64,000 nt of DNA from Deroplatys truncata (lineage: Eukaryota > Arthropoda > Insecta > Mantodea > Mantidae), in contig CM060978.1 of assembly GCA_030765065.1 (NCBI GenBank), positions 55,270,421-55,334,420 on the forward strand, read 5' to 3'. The number at the start of each line of letters is the position of its first letter. Position 1 is the first letter of the stretch. Positions 1 to 10,147 of this stretch are shown here, in pieces. A model generated the notes under the pieces. The model saw nothing but the letters and a program-made list of their open reading frames with translations, was not told the origin of the DNA and made no database searches. The position numbers and the translations under genes are program-made.

Positions 1-354
1 GATAAGATTGTAGCCTTGGAGAAAATCCGCAAGTAATTGAATCGGAATTAAAGCGTTCCCAGGTCCAATAAGCAACTGCAGCATTGTTATGCTAACCAAA
101 AGTGCAGCAAAAGAAAAGTTGGGCGGGAAGAGCGTTTAGAACGGTTTAAAACTGGTGGTGGTCACTGCATTGAAACTAAAGTGGGCGAAAATGTGTTCTC
201 GCTGATTAAAGATCAAGCAGACACGAACAACACTGTATGCTTAATTGTTTCGGAAACCTTTCAGATAAACCCACAAATAGTAACTTTGGAAATACCAAAA
301 TTATCACCTAGAAATTACACGAAAAACCCCAGTACCATAAAATCTCAAAGTAAT
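1..354 (+). pseudogene. Relic of a Myb/SANT-like DNA-binding protein, probably transposon-derived
   Basis: Frame 1 is open from about base 52 to a stop near 355 and reads through EERLERFKTGGG (from base 127), followed by a segment containing KVGENVFSLIKDQ. Basic residues, then 'TGGG', then a short acidic or polar linker is typical of the C-terminal side of Myb/SANT-like domain proteins. Those proteins accompany PIF/Harbinger DNA transposons in insects and bind the transposon ends in the nucleus. The SANT helices would lie upstream, outside the window, and stop codons occur before base 52, so this is a truncated, dead fragment. The family link rests on the motif only; no Harbinger nuclease is visible nearby. 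Confidence 0.38.
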
Positions 355-591
355 TAACACTTGTAGCATAGGAGAAAGAGGCTTGCTTCTGTTGGTGGTA
401 TTCTAGTCTCTCGTATTTCCCATAAACTATGCTCATGACCCCTTGTACAGTCCGTATCGCTTAAAAATTCCTCCTTTTGCAGGGTTTCAAATTTATTATG
501 AAGCACGACTGCCCTTCCGTTAGGAGTGGCATTCAAAAATGACAAATGTAGCAGACTCGTATCAACATCTTGGCTTGCAGCAGCAATGTTC
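355..591. other. Unassigned stretch before the type-A repeat
   Basis: A minus-strand frame of 63 codons (354-545) has no recognisable motif. No inverted repeat or RNA gene is seen. Confidence 0.3.
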
Positions 592-744
592 CAACTTGTC
601 GCGGTAACTTCGTGTTATCTTATTTGCTGAGCGTCTGTTATTGTTTTACTATTTTTAATTTTGGGTTCTTTTTCCTCCGGCTAGCTATTATTACTCGGTC
701 GAGCAAATCTCTTGAACAGGGTGTGTAAACGGAAAGGAGTTGTT
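592..744 (-). mobile_element. Type-A LTR-retroelement-like leader, shared with the window end
   Basis: This segment recurs at 63769-63960 in the same orientation with about 85-90% identity by eye, including CCGGCTAGCTATTATT and GTCGAGCAAATCTCTT. In the minus orientation it lies just downstream of the LTR-like block 745-1543, so it is probably the untranslated leader of the same element. The primer-binding site is not identified. Confidence 0.45.
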
Positions 745-942
745 ACTAAAAGATAACACTGATAAAAGAATTTATTTTTACACTTTTATTGCCGTCACAC
801 TTTATTCATTTCACATAATTACTCTTGATACATGCCCGACTGAAACTGTTATATTTTCGAATGTAACTATTATCACTTATTTGCCGCACATTATTAATTC
901 GCGTATTTCACATCTTTTAACTAACTTTACGACGCGAGAGAT

Positions 943-1140
943 TCTGTTGAACTGCGCGACGTTTGCCTTGTGAATTATTCTGTAAAACTGAGCGACGTGT
1001 AACTTGTGAATGATTCTCTTAAACTGTGCGACGTGTAACGCGTGAATGATCCTGTTGAACTGAGCGACGTTTGCCTTGTGAATTATTCTGTAGAACTGCG
1101 CGACGTTTGCCTTGTGAATGATTCTGAAAAACTGCGCGTT
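943..1140. repeat. 36-bp tandem repeat, about 5.5 copies
   Basis: Units start ACTGNGCGACGT at 951, 987, 1023, 1059, 1095 and 1131, exactly 36 bp apart, each followed by a segment like CTTGTGAATTATTCTG. The array lies just downstream (minus strand) of the TATA-like box of the type-A LTR, so it would be in its 5' untranslated leader. Confidence 0.85.
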
Positions 1141-1150
1141 ACCCGTCTCT

Positions 1151-1172
1151 GGCTCAGAATTTATACTCCCAC
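1151..1172 (-). promoter_or_regulatory. Putative TATA box and core promoter of the type-A LTR
   Basis: On the minus strand the sequence reads GGGAGTATAAATTCTGAGCC, about 370 bp inside the LTR-like block. A CCAATAGC motif lies upstream near 1209-1216. The R2 copy at 28 kb has a similar GCAGTATAAAT in the equivalent place. Confidence 0.4.
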
Positions 1173-1550
1173 ACCCCGATATGCCTAAAGATTATAATCG
1201 AGCTGCTATTGGTTAATAAAACGCGCCAACATTAGCGTTTATTTTTATATCCAATCAAAATTACGAACACATATGCTCTAGGGAAGATATTCCCTCCATT
1301 TCTAAAGAAAAGCGCGCTACTCTGACGTCATTTGTTTGTCTCATCTAATTGATAAACAACTCACCCCCTCGCTACATTGTTACCCGCTCCTATTGTCAGT
1401 TTCAGTGAGGCCGTGTAAACTTATTTCCTAACAATGCTTATAATTAACAAACATCTCAAATCATTGTCATACAATAATGCAAATTTACACTACAATCACT
1501 CTGGCATTTACAGTGTTGTGATATAAAATACTGCCTCAAACTTCTAACAT

Positions 1551-1712
1551 TTGTTAAATGCCTTGGTACGGCGATGTTAATTTAACATTGAGTTTAACAC
1601 ATAGTTAAAGTTGCATTGTTTGATGAAACAGAATTTGCGTTAACTTCGGTGTTAAATCAGTTTAACATTGTGTTAAAATTTAGCATCTGTTGGTGAAACC
1701 GGCCCATAGGAT
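1551..1712. mobile_element. Possible DNA-transposon terminal region
   Basis: The stretch is rich in GTTAA/TTAAC motifs in both orientations and ends with GGTGAAACCGGCCCAT. The reverse complement of that end resembles GGGCCGGTTTCACC-type termini of insect cut-and-paste elements. No matching opposite end was found, so this is a fragment at best. Confidence 0.28.
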
Positions 1713-1953
1713 AAACCAACTGAAGCGTTGGTGTGTGTTCTATCTTTGTTCCTTGGACTAAGATTATGTGTCTTACTAATATACACACAGTACCGTAATT
1801 TGCATATTTTAACAAGCTGAGTGGGAGGCAGTAATGACATTAACTCGTCTAGCACTTAAACGAAGTACAGCAGCAAAAAACGAGTCTTCACAAAAAGTGT
1901 TCCAAATAAAGTTATCTGTCAGCTCCCAAAGTTTGTCGGTCTAATTTTGGGAC
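1713..1953. other. Unassigned sequence between the transposon-end-like region and the LINE relic
   Basis: No coding, RNA or repeat signal recognised. Confidence 0.3.
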
Positions 1954-2091
1954 ATGCTGTATAAAATTATAACATCACCATCAGGCTTGTATGGGAGCGA
2001 AATTTGGATTTCCACAGAGAAAGATAAAAGCCGACTGCAGGCAGCTGAAGTGCGATTTCTCCGAAGCATAACGGGAGTAACCCTACAAAAG
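1954..2091 (+). pseudogene. LINE reverse transcriptase C-terminal relic, part 1
   Basis: The plus-strand frame from 1954 contains LYGSEIW, then DKSRLQAAE and RFLRSITGVTL. This succession (LYGSE.W ... LQAAEMRFLR ... G.T) is the conserved region C-terminal to the palm and thumb of insect non-LTR retrotransposon reverse transcriptases. The upstream catalytic part is missing. The frame runs directly into the 5' end of an R1a copy at 2092, and the downstream part of the same protein resumes at 2948. The clade cannot be told from this fragment. Confidence 0.75.
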
Positions 2092-2947
2092 AAATCTGAT
2101 GTGTTACACTCACATGACTTTCTGTACTCTTGTACAAACTATTTTTACAAACGCTTATTCTCCATATGCTTCATGTTGTTCGAGATATCGAGATGTTAAT
2201 CTTATTGCTAATTTTTTTGTAGATGCAAGGGGAATATGGTAGGTTTTAAGCGATAGTCAAATCTTTTAAGAGCTGGTTGCTATGTGGCGCATTCCATTCT
2301 TTTGCATGCCCAGGACATAAAAAAAATGAATAACGAATTTGAGAAAAAGTAGAAGTATTGGAATATTTAAGGGAATAACAAGCAATATCTAGAAAATGGT
2401 TCACCCAACAAAAAATTGTATATGACATAAATTGTGTATTTTAACGCGATCTACATTTTTTGTGTAGTAACATTTTGTCTATCTCTTGTGGTTTACTAGT
2501 TATGCAAAAGTCATTCACAATGAAGAATACTTTTGGAGACATTCCCAGAAAATTCGAGATATACATTTCATTTGTTATAAAAAGATGTTAAAGATATGAT
2601 ATTTTAATCAAAATCGTTACAGCAACTTTTGGGAAAATTAAAATTTTCGAAAAATGTTCCATGTAAAGGGTAGTTTGGGGTGAGGGGATTTTCTTGAAAA
2701 CCTTCGTGTCGCATCTCTGGAAGATACTGAACCTAAATACCAAGTTTGGTGTTTATCCGACTGTTCGTTTCCGAGTTATGCTGTTCACAGACACACACAC
2801 ACATAGACATACACATGGACATGTTTCTAAAAATGCTTTTTTTTGGGATTCAGGGGGTCTCAAAACATATATTTCTGGTGAAATATCGGTATCGAATTTT
2901 TAGGGTGGAATACAATACATCCCCTACTTACTATACGTAGTAGAGAA
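2092..2947 (+). mobile_element. R1a repeat, full length
   Basis: This copy starts AAATCTGATGTGTTACAC and ends near ACTATACGTAGTAGAGA. It interrupts the LINE relic, which sets its two ends to within a few bases. It has the internal CA tract at 2790-2815. No credible protein, poly(A) tail or tRNA-like promoter was seen. Element class unknown. Confidence 0.8.
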
Positions 2948-3100
2948 CATGAGCCAAGACAGAATTCCGAAAATAATTGCTGAATACGTACGTAATGGAA
3001 AACGAAGTACTGGCTGACCAGCAGCAAGACGTGTACGCAAATAATTAGCGCAACAGGCTTAAGAGCTTGAAGAAGAAAATAAGGGAATTAGAATTAGATA
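2948..3100 (+). pseudogene. LINE reverse transcriptase C-terminal relic, part 2
   Basis: From 2951 the frame reads MSQDRIPKIIAEY, then NGKRSTG, a stop, then PAARRVRK. This is the familiar 'RIPK...Y.P.GKRS.GRP..RW' tail of the same LINE reverse transcriptase family as 1954-2091. Some of the linker between the two parts is missing, so the R1a insertion coincides with or lies next to a small deletion. The internal stop confirms decay. Confidence 0.7.
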
Positions 3101-3545
3101 GAGACTTTCGACAGACCTAAAAAGTCATTGTTTCTAGGCTGACTATGGAAGGCATGAGATAACATACACTACACAATTTGACCATCTTAAAGAATTACAA
3201 AAACAGCAGTTCTACATGTGGTAAGATTGGTATAGGTTGTGTGAATGAGCCAATATATTGAGTATTGGCACCCAGGGGAACTTTGGCCTGCATTGGAGAA
3301 CATTGGTTCGGAGTACCTATAGTTGAAACTTCTAAATATTCGTATTTAAATGTTTTCAAAGTGTCACATATGGCTCCACCGCCATTATAAGTGTCTTTGA
3401 AATGTCATGTAGACACCTGTAATATTTATGGGGAAAGTTCTTTTATTATACTAACTAATTAGGTTTTCCGCACGTAGCAGAAACCGTAGTTTTGACAAAA
3501 TAAAAACACTATCGCGTTATTTAAATACGGATGCGACGGGTGAAG
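3101..3545. other. Unassigned AT-rich stretch
   Basis: No coding, RNA or repeat signal was recognised. It may include the LINE 3' untranslated tail. Confidence 0.3.
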
Positions 3546-3911
3546 GCATAGACGGGGTCCCTAACGTTTCCAGATAGAACACATCTGATGCCACCAACCT
3601 CCAGTCCCCCCTGGAGCGGAACCCCATGCTAAGGAGAGACCTAACTGAGCGGTACCGCAGGGAAAGAAACCTTTACACAGCGCAAGCCATCACCCAGCCG
3701 CAATCCGTTGAACGCCGTCGCCTGGTCCTACAACCCTAAAACAGATGATGGATGCAGGAAATGAGAGGAGGGAGAGTTGTGATAGAAGATGAACCACCCC
3801 AGCATTCGCTTGGGGACCCTCGGGCCAGAGTGAGCGGTCGCCGGGGATCGAACCCGGGGTCTTCCGAATGCGGGTCACAGACGTAACCGCCTGAGACACC
3901 CCGCTGGTCAA
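3546..3911 (-). mobile_element. tRNA-derived SINE, family S1, long form
   Basis: On the minus strand the head reads GGGGTGTCTCAGGCGGTTAC (box A-like) and GGTTCGATCCC (box B, plus-strand 3844-3854), an internal RNA polymerase III promoter. A non-tRNA body of about 280 bp follows. The segment TCTGGAAAC..TAGGGACCCCGT is shared with the S1 copy at 60255-60715, which supports one family. Confidence 0.72.
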
Positions 3912-3980
3912 GTCACAGCCAAAGTAACCCCAGACAACTTAGCATTTAACATATGACATGCATAAGTTCCTCCATGAACG

Positions 3981-4267
3981 TCGTCTTCCATGGTCTAGTG
4001 GTATCATGCAAGCTTCCGAGGTGGCGGAGTCAAACTCGGCGGAGGGCGATGGATTTTTTTCGGGCGTAAAAATCCTTAGCATGGCTTCCTTCGGAAGAGA
4101 AATAAAGCTGGTGGTCTCGTGTTGCGGATTTAAGGCACGTAAAAGAACCTCAAGTCTGATAGTGAGAGAGGCTTCTGAGCAAAATTTCCGGTCTTTCACA
4201 CCCATTATAGAATGGGACACTAAGAACCATACTAGTTAAAGAGCGTCCGTGAATAAAACCAATTTAA
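3981..4267 (+). mobile_element. tRNA-derived SINE, family S2
   Basis: The copy starts GTCTTCCATGGTCTAGTGG (tRNA-like box A). The box B equivalent is damaged here (GAGTCAAACTCGG). The body CGGAGGGCGATGGATTTTT through to AAAGAGCGTCC matches the S2 copies at 26015, 27461, 38385 and 56603. About 287 bp. Confidence 0.78.
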
Positions 4268-4440
4268 TGTACTTTATTTCCCCATGAAGGGGAAACCTTC
4301 GCAATTTAAAAATAGTTTATTTTACTATAAAAACAAGAAGTTTATAAACAATTAATTTTGTTACAATTAACACAAAGCTTTTAATGTCATGATGAAATTA
4401 CGTAATTTGGAATCCTAAATGGGCATATGTACTTTAAACA

Positions 4441-5689
4441 CACTATGTGATCAAAAGTATCCGGGCACCCCCACAAACATACGTTTTTCATCTTAGGTGC
4501 ATTGTGCTGCCACCTACTGCCTGGTACTCACTATCCGCGACCTCAGTAGTCATTAGACATCGTGAAATAGCAGAAAGGGACGCTCCGTGGAACTCACGGA
4601 CTTCGAACGTGGTCAGGTGATTGGGTGTCACTTGTGTCAGAAGTCTGTACGCGAGATTTCCACACTCCTAAACATCCCTAGGTCCACTGTTTCTGATGTG
4701 ATAGTGAAATGGAAACGTGAAGGGACATGTACAGCACAAGAGCGTAAAGGACGACCTCGTCTGTTGACTGACAGAGACCGCCGACATTTGAAGATGGTCG
4801 TAAAGGAGTAATAGGCAGACATCTATCCAGACCATCACACAGAAATTCCAAACTGCATCAGTATCCACTCCAAGTGCTATGACAGTTAGGCGTGAGGTGA
4901 GAAACCTTGGATTGCATGGTCGAGCGGCTGCTCATAAGCCACACATCACGCAGGAGAATGCCAAACGACGCCTCGCCTGGTGTAAGGAGAGTCAACATTA
5001 CACGATTGAGCAGTGGCAAAACGTTGTGTGGAGTGACGAATCACGCTACACAATGTGGCGATTCGATGGCAGGGTGTGGGTATGCCAATGCCCGGTGAAC
5101 GTCATCTGCCAGCGTGTGTAGTGCCAACAGTGAAATTCGGAGGTGGTGGTGTTATGGTGTGGTCGTGTTTTTTCTGGAAGGGGCTTGCACCCCTTGTTTT
5201 TTTTTCGTGGCACGATCACAGCGCAGAGCTACATTGATATTTTAAGCACTTTCTTGCTTCCCACTGTTGAAGAGGAATTCGGGGATGGCGATTGCATCTT
5301 TCAACACGATCGAGCACCTGTTCATACTGCACGGGCTGTGGCGGAGTGGTTACACGACAATAACATCCCTGTAATGGACTGGCCTGCACAGACTCCTGAC
5401 TTGAATCCTATAGAACACCTTTGGGATGTTTTGGAACGCCGACTTCGTGCCAGGCCACACCGACCTACATCGATACCTCTCCTCAGTTCCGCACTCCGTG
5501 AAGAATGGGCTGCCATTACCCAAGAAACCTTCCAGCACCTGATTGAAAGTATGTCTGCGAGAGTGAACGCTGTCATCAAGGCTAAGGGTGGGCCAACACC
5601 ATATTAACTTTCAGCATTACTGATGGAGGCCGCCACGAACTTGTACGTCATTTTCAGCCAGGTGTACGGATACTTTTGATCACGCAGTG
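4441..5689 (+). mobile_element. Tc1-like transposon, copy 1
   Basis: The terminal inverted repeats begin CACTATGTGATCAAAAGTAT on the left and CACTGCGTGATCAAAAGTAT on the right (reverse complement), and the element is about 1249 bp. Ends, length and transposase match the element at 10148-11379. Tc1 elements move by cut and paste into TA sites. The flanking TA is not preserved here, consistent with age. Confidence 0.9.
4581..5607 (+). pseudogene. Tc1-like DD34E transposase, broken
   Basis: An N-terminal helix-turn-helix (ELTDFERGQVIG, then REISTLLNIPRSTVSDVI) precedes a DDE domain with VVWSDES, FQHDRAPVH and TPDLNPIEHLWD, and ends KAKGGPTPY. These carry the three catalytic residues D, D and E. 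Against copy 2, the start codon has changed (ATG to AAG at about 4577-4579), an extra G near 4806 shifts the frame and exposes stops, one base is lost near 5083, and a T run near 5200 is one base too long. No functional protein is expected. Confidence 0.9.
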
Positions 5690-5699
5690 TCTGTGTATA

Positions 5700-6620
5700 C
5701 CTGATGTGTTACATACTCATAACTTTCTGTACTCATTCTTCAATAAACTATTCTTTAAAAAACATTATATGTTACATTTACATGACTTTCTCTACCCTCT
5801 ACCGTTTATTAGTAGGTACACAAATTATTCTTCCGAAAGTTTATTTTCCTATTTACTTAATTTTAATCGAGGTGAACCCTACACATTTTGTTACAGATAC
5901 AAAGAGAACAGTTACAAAGGTTTAATAATTGGACGCTATACGCCGGCCTTAAAATTCCTTACTGTTTCCATGCAATCGCGAGAAATAACTGAATGTAGAC
6001 AAGACTTTAAAACAGTGACACACGTATCGGACAATGCTAACCATTAATAACGGATATCTCGGAAATGGCTCACGCCACGAAAAAAGGTTAATTGAAACAA
6101 ATTGTATGTTTTAAATAGTACATTTTTTTGTGGAGTACGTTTTCGTCTGTCGCTCAAATTTTTCACCAGTTATACTAAATTATATCCTAAATTTCCTTTC
6201 GAATGAAGAGGACTTTACAAGCTATTCCCAGAAAATTCAAGACATACATTTTATTTGTCATGAAAATATCTTAAACTTCTGATATTTTAATCAAAATCGT
6301 AGGAGCAACTTTTGAGAAAATTAAAATTTTCGAAAAATGTTCCATGTAAAGGGTAATCTGGGGTGGGTGGATTTTCTTGAAATCCTTCGTGTCGCATCTC
6401 TGGAAGATACTGAACCTAAATACCCAGCTTGGTGTTTATCCGACTGTTCGTTTCTGAGTTATGCTGTTCACAGACACACACACGGACATGTTTCCAAAAA
6501 TGCTTTTTTTTGGATTCAGGGGGTCTCAAAACATATATTTCCGGTGAAATCTCGGTATCGAATTTTTGGTTGGAATACAATACTTAACCTACTTACTATA
6601 CATAGAAGAGAAAGTAAAAA
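5700..6620 (+). mobile_element. R1 5' stub followed by an R1b copy
   Basis: 5702-5755 is an isolated R1 5' end. A fuller R1b copy starts at about 5763 (ATATGTTACATTTACATGAC) and has the b-type 5' half, the CA tract near 6473-6483 and the 3' end near 6595-6620. It abuts an inverted R1b copy. Confidence 0.75.
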
Positions 6621-6636
6621 GCATTTTTAGAAAAAG

Positions 6637-6681
<45 letters not shown>

Positions 6682-7208
6682 TGTGAACAGCAAAACTCAA
6701 AATCCCCATGCAGCAACTACCCTTTACATGGAACATTTTTCTAAAGTTTTGATTTTCTAAGAAATGGATCCAACAATTTTGATTACAATACGATACACCC
6801 AGTAAATTATGTTTACATGACAAATAAAATCTATATTTTGAATTTTCTAGGGTGTGAAGTCTTTTTCATTCGGAAGGAATGTTGCATAATCTTGTATAGC
6901 TGTTAAACGTAGAGCAATAGGCGAAAACGCACTACACAAAATGTAGATATCTTTAAAACGCACAATTTATTTCAAATAACTTTTTTGTGGCATGAGCAGT
7001 TTCCGAAATATCCGTTATTAATGGATGCCATTGTTCAGTACTTACCATTCTTTCAAAAATCCTGTTGATTTTCAGTTGTTTCTCTCGATACCATGGAAAG
7101 TGTATGGAATTTTAAAGCTGACATAAGGCGTACAGTTCTAAAACACTTCATATGTATACCCACTAATTAATCATAGGGGGAGAGATAGTCATATGAATGT
7201 AACTCATA
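6621..7208 (-). mobile_element. R1b repeat, 3'-truncated
   Basis: The minus-strand b-type 5' end is at 7208, and the copy stops at the CA tract, lacking the last ~110 bp. Its 5' end directly follows the 3' end of the R1a copy at 7209-7937 (read on the minus strand), giving an a-then-b tandem. Confidence 0.72.
6641..6680. repeat. (GT)20 microsatellite
   Basis: A perfect GT run inside the R1b copy, at the place where R1 normally has a short CA tract. Confidence 0.95.
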
Positions 7209-7937
7209 AATTTTTACTTTCTCTACTACGTATAGTAAGTAGGAGAAGTATTGTATTCCACCAAACAGCATAAACGAACAGTTGGATAAACACCAAACTT
7301 GGTATTTAGGTTCAGTATCTTCCAGAGATGCGACACGAAGGTTTTCAAGAAAATCCCCCTACCTAAGACTACCCTTTACATGGAACATTTTTCGAAAATT
7401 TTAATTTTCTCAAAAATGGCTCTAACGATTTTGATTAAAATAACATATGTTTAAGATATTTTTATGACAAATAAAATGTATATCTTGAATTTTCTGGGAA
7501 TGTCTTCAAAAGTATTCTTCATTGTGAACGACTTTTGCTTAACTGGTAAACCATAAGAGATAGACAAAATTTTACTACACAAAAAATGTAGATCGCGTTA
7601 AAATACACAATTTATGTCATATACATTTTTTGTTGTTGAGTGAACCATTTCCGAGATATTGCTTGCTATTCCTTAAATGTTCCAATACTTATACTTATTC
7701 TCAAATTCGTTATTCATGGTTTTTGTTCTGGTAATACAAAGAGAATGAAATACTCCACATAGCAACCAGCTCTTAAAATATTTGACTATCGCTTAAAGCC
7801 TACCATATTCCCCTTGCATCTACAAGAAAATTAGCAATAAGATTAACATGAAGCATATGGAGAATAAGCGTTTGTAAAAATAGTTTGTACAAGAGTAGAG
7901 AAAGTCATGTGAGAGTAACACATCAGACTTTTAAGGA
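7209..7937 (-). mobile_element. R1a repeat with internal deletion
   Basis: Minus strand. The 3' end is at 7209 (ACTTTCTCTACTACG) and the a-type 5' end near 7937. About 110 bp including the CA tract is missing: the sequence jumps from the 3' terminal part straight to CAGCATAAACGAACAG. Confidence 0.75.
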
Positions 7938-7939
7938 TT

Positions 7940-8020
7940 CTAGTGAAATCTCGGTATCAGTTTCTGAGTGGAATACAGTACTTCCTTCCTTACTATAGGT
8001 AGGTAGTAGAGAGAGTAAAA
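7940..8020 (+). mobile_element. R1 3'-end fragment
   Basis: Only the last ~75 bp of R1 (TAGTGAAATCTCGGTATC to GTAGAGAGAGTAAAAAT) is present, pointing towards the R1a copy on its left. Confidence 0.65.
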
Positions 8021-8531
8021 ATGTTGTAAAAAACTGCCAATGTTCCCCCATATTACGGTATCAAGGTGGTGGCTTGATGAACCTGCCCCACTGCACTACC
8101 AGGCGCGGGGTGCCGCGCGGACGGGGTTGGAGATTGGTTATACTTTTCACCCTCAGTAACAACGAACTGCTGTTAAAGAAAAGACAAGTTAAACAGCGAG
8201 AAGTTATAGCAGGGGAGAATCCTTAAGATCGATATGTAGCTGAAAGTCTCGTACACAAGTAAATTTTGTTAGAGTTGATGATCTTTCCCGTTCTGCCGAG
8301 TATTCAAATGGCGCCTTCGCGCTTTTTATGCAGGTGCGCAAAAACAATATGTACAAAATTGTAGAGTAGAAAGGCAATTTCAAAGTAAGCATTTTGAGCT
8401 TAGGAGCATGGGGTCGCAGGTGCACTATAGATTAGAGTGGTGTATTTATTGGTTTTAAACATTTTACATGTTCAAACTCATACATCGTACGGGTCAGATA
8501 GACCGTATGTGCTTTTATAATACACTATAGC
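8021..8531. other. Unassigned, with a GC-rich patch
   Basis: A GC-rich patch near 8080-8130 stands out from the AT-rich surroundings. A 73-codon minus-strand frame (8204-8425) has no recognised motif. Confidence 0.3.
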
Positions 8532-9226
8532 TCATATTTTTACTTTCTCTACTACGTATAGTAACGTAGTGTGTGTCTGTGTGTGTGAGCACATAACTCA
8601 GAAACGAACAGTCGGATAAACACCAAACTTGGTATTTAGGTTCAGTATCTTCCAGAGATGCGACACAAAGGTTTTCAAGAAAATCCCCCCACCCCAGACT
8701 ACCCTTTACATGGAACATTTTTCGAAAATTTTAATTTTCTCAGAAATGCCTCCAACGATTTTGATTAAAATATCATATGTTTAAGATGTTTTCATGACAA
8801 ATGAAATGTCTATCTCGAATTTTCTGGGAATGTCTCCAAAAGTATTCTTCATTGTGAACGACTTTTGCATAACTGGTAAACCATAAGAAATAGACAAAAT
8901 TTTACTACACAAAAATGTAGAATACGTTAAAACACAATTTATGTCATATACATTTTTTTTGTTGAGTGAACCATTTTGGAGTTATTGCTTGTTATTCCCT
9001 TAAATTTTCCAATACTTATACTTTTTTTCAAATGGAAATTCGTTATTCATTTCTTTTTGTCCTGGTAAAGCAAAGAGAATGGAATACTCCACATAGAAAC
9101 CACCTCTTAAAAGATTTGACTATCGCTTAAAGCCTACCATATTCCCCTTGCACCTACAAGAAAACTAACAATAAGATGAACATCTCGATTAACATGAAGC
9201 ATATGGAGAATAAGCGTATTCATAAC
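8532..9226 (-). mobile_element. R1a repeat, truncated at the 5' end
   Basis: The minus-strand 3' end is at 8535. The extreme 3' terminal segment is fused directly to the CA tract, losing about 90 bp, and the 5' end is cut off near 9220 (AACATGAAGCATATGGAG). Confidence 0.72.
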
Positions 9227-10147
9227 TCTGTACCTTAAAGTTAATGATATTTACAAGTAATGAAAATAAAAGATTAACTAGCAACAAAAAATCACACAAA
9301 CAAAACAGAAGAGGAACAGAAAAACCTTGTTCACAAGCATACTCTATTGCTTACAAAACAAATACCCGCTCCTAGGCCGCTAACCCTCCTCCTCCCATCC
9401 TTGACCCTCTTCCTTACACTCCGATCTGAGATGCATAACTTTTTGTAAGAAAGTACCAATTGCTTCCCCCTTCCCTCACCCAGTTAACAAGGTCCAATAA
9501 GCTTGTAACCCTCTCCTTGACAGATACTTTCTCCTCAACTGTTCTGTTTTAGCGCATTGCGCCAGATAGAACAGTTGAGGAGAAACCAAATTGAAACTTT
9601 ATGAAACATCAAAGTGAAGTGTAACTCACACGACAAGTGTGTACGTACTGTGTCAACTGACGAGAAACTAACGCGTACTACACTGAACAGGAAGGTATTA
9701 ACGTAGCATTCAGTAGGCTTCACACCAGACACAGCTAATTAGTACTCTACTGGTCGGCCACGATATGAGTGCTTATTGTGGGAAGAGAAACTAAACGCTT
9801 ACAGAACAAGTGGGCGGATAGTACTGTTTTCATTGTGCAACCGTACGCTGGATTCCATTTATGCCGTTCTCGCAGCTTTGGGAGGCATTCTACTGGCCTT
9901 CACAGATGAGTATGCATAGCAAAGAGGAGGTGCGTGTTTCTGTTTAGCTTTACGCGCATGCAGTGGCGTCCTGTTGTATGCGCTCAGCTCTAGATTATTC
10001 ATATATGAATATATAACTTTGAAGAATAGCTTTGTTCATCATCACTTATAATAACCATGTTAAAATATATAACTAAATAAAACCATGCTTTGCACAATTT
10101 CTCCATGAAAAAGTATTTGAATGGCAACATAATGTAAAACTGAAATA
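9227..10147. other. Unassigned, contains a strong inverted repeat
   Basis: No protein match. The only structure is the 18-bp hairpin at 9528-9585. A pyrimidine-rich tract lies at 9380-9500. Confidence 0.35.
9528..9585. repeat. Perfect 18-bp inverted repeat with 22-base loop
   Basis: TTTCTCCTCAACTGTTCT (9528-9545) is the exact reverse complement of 9568-9585. The loop itself contains GCGCATTGCGC. The flanks do not look like known transposon ends. Confidence 0.9.

Larger units (their letters stand above)
745..1543 (-). mobile_element. LTR-like block, type A
   Basis: Read on the minus strand the block starts TGAGGCAGTATTTTA at 1543, the same first bases as the R2 blocks elsewhere in the window. 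It then has a CCAAT motif, a TATA-like box (GTATAAAT, plus-strand 1159-1166), a run of 36-bp repeats, and AATAAA-type poly(A) signals near 783-808. That order (U3 with CCAAT and TATA, then R/U5 with AATAAA) is what an LTR should show. The 3' boundary is uncertain and no gag or pol is visible, so it may be solo or truncated. A promoter-bearing terminal repeat of another element class is the alternative. Confidence 0.45.

Noticed and set aside
2092..2947. R1 as a Helitron
   Set aside because: The 5' end can be read as TC and there is a weak 3' hairpin, but no CTRR terminus or A/T insertion-site pattern is consistent among copies.
3958..4239. Overlapping 93-codon frames on both strands
   Set aside because: Both are shadows within SINE S2.
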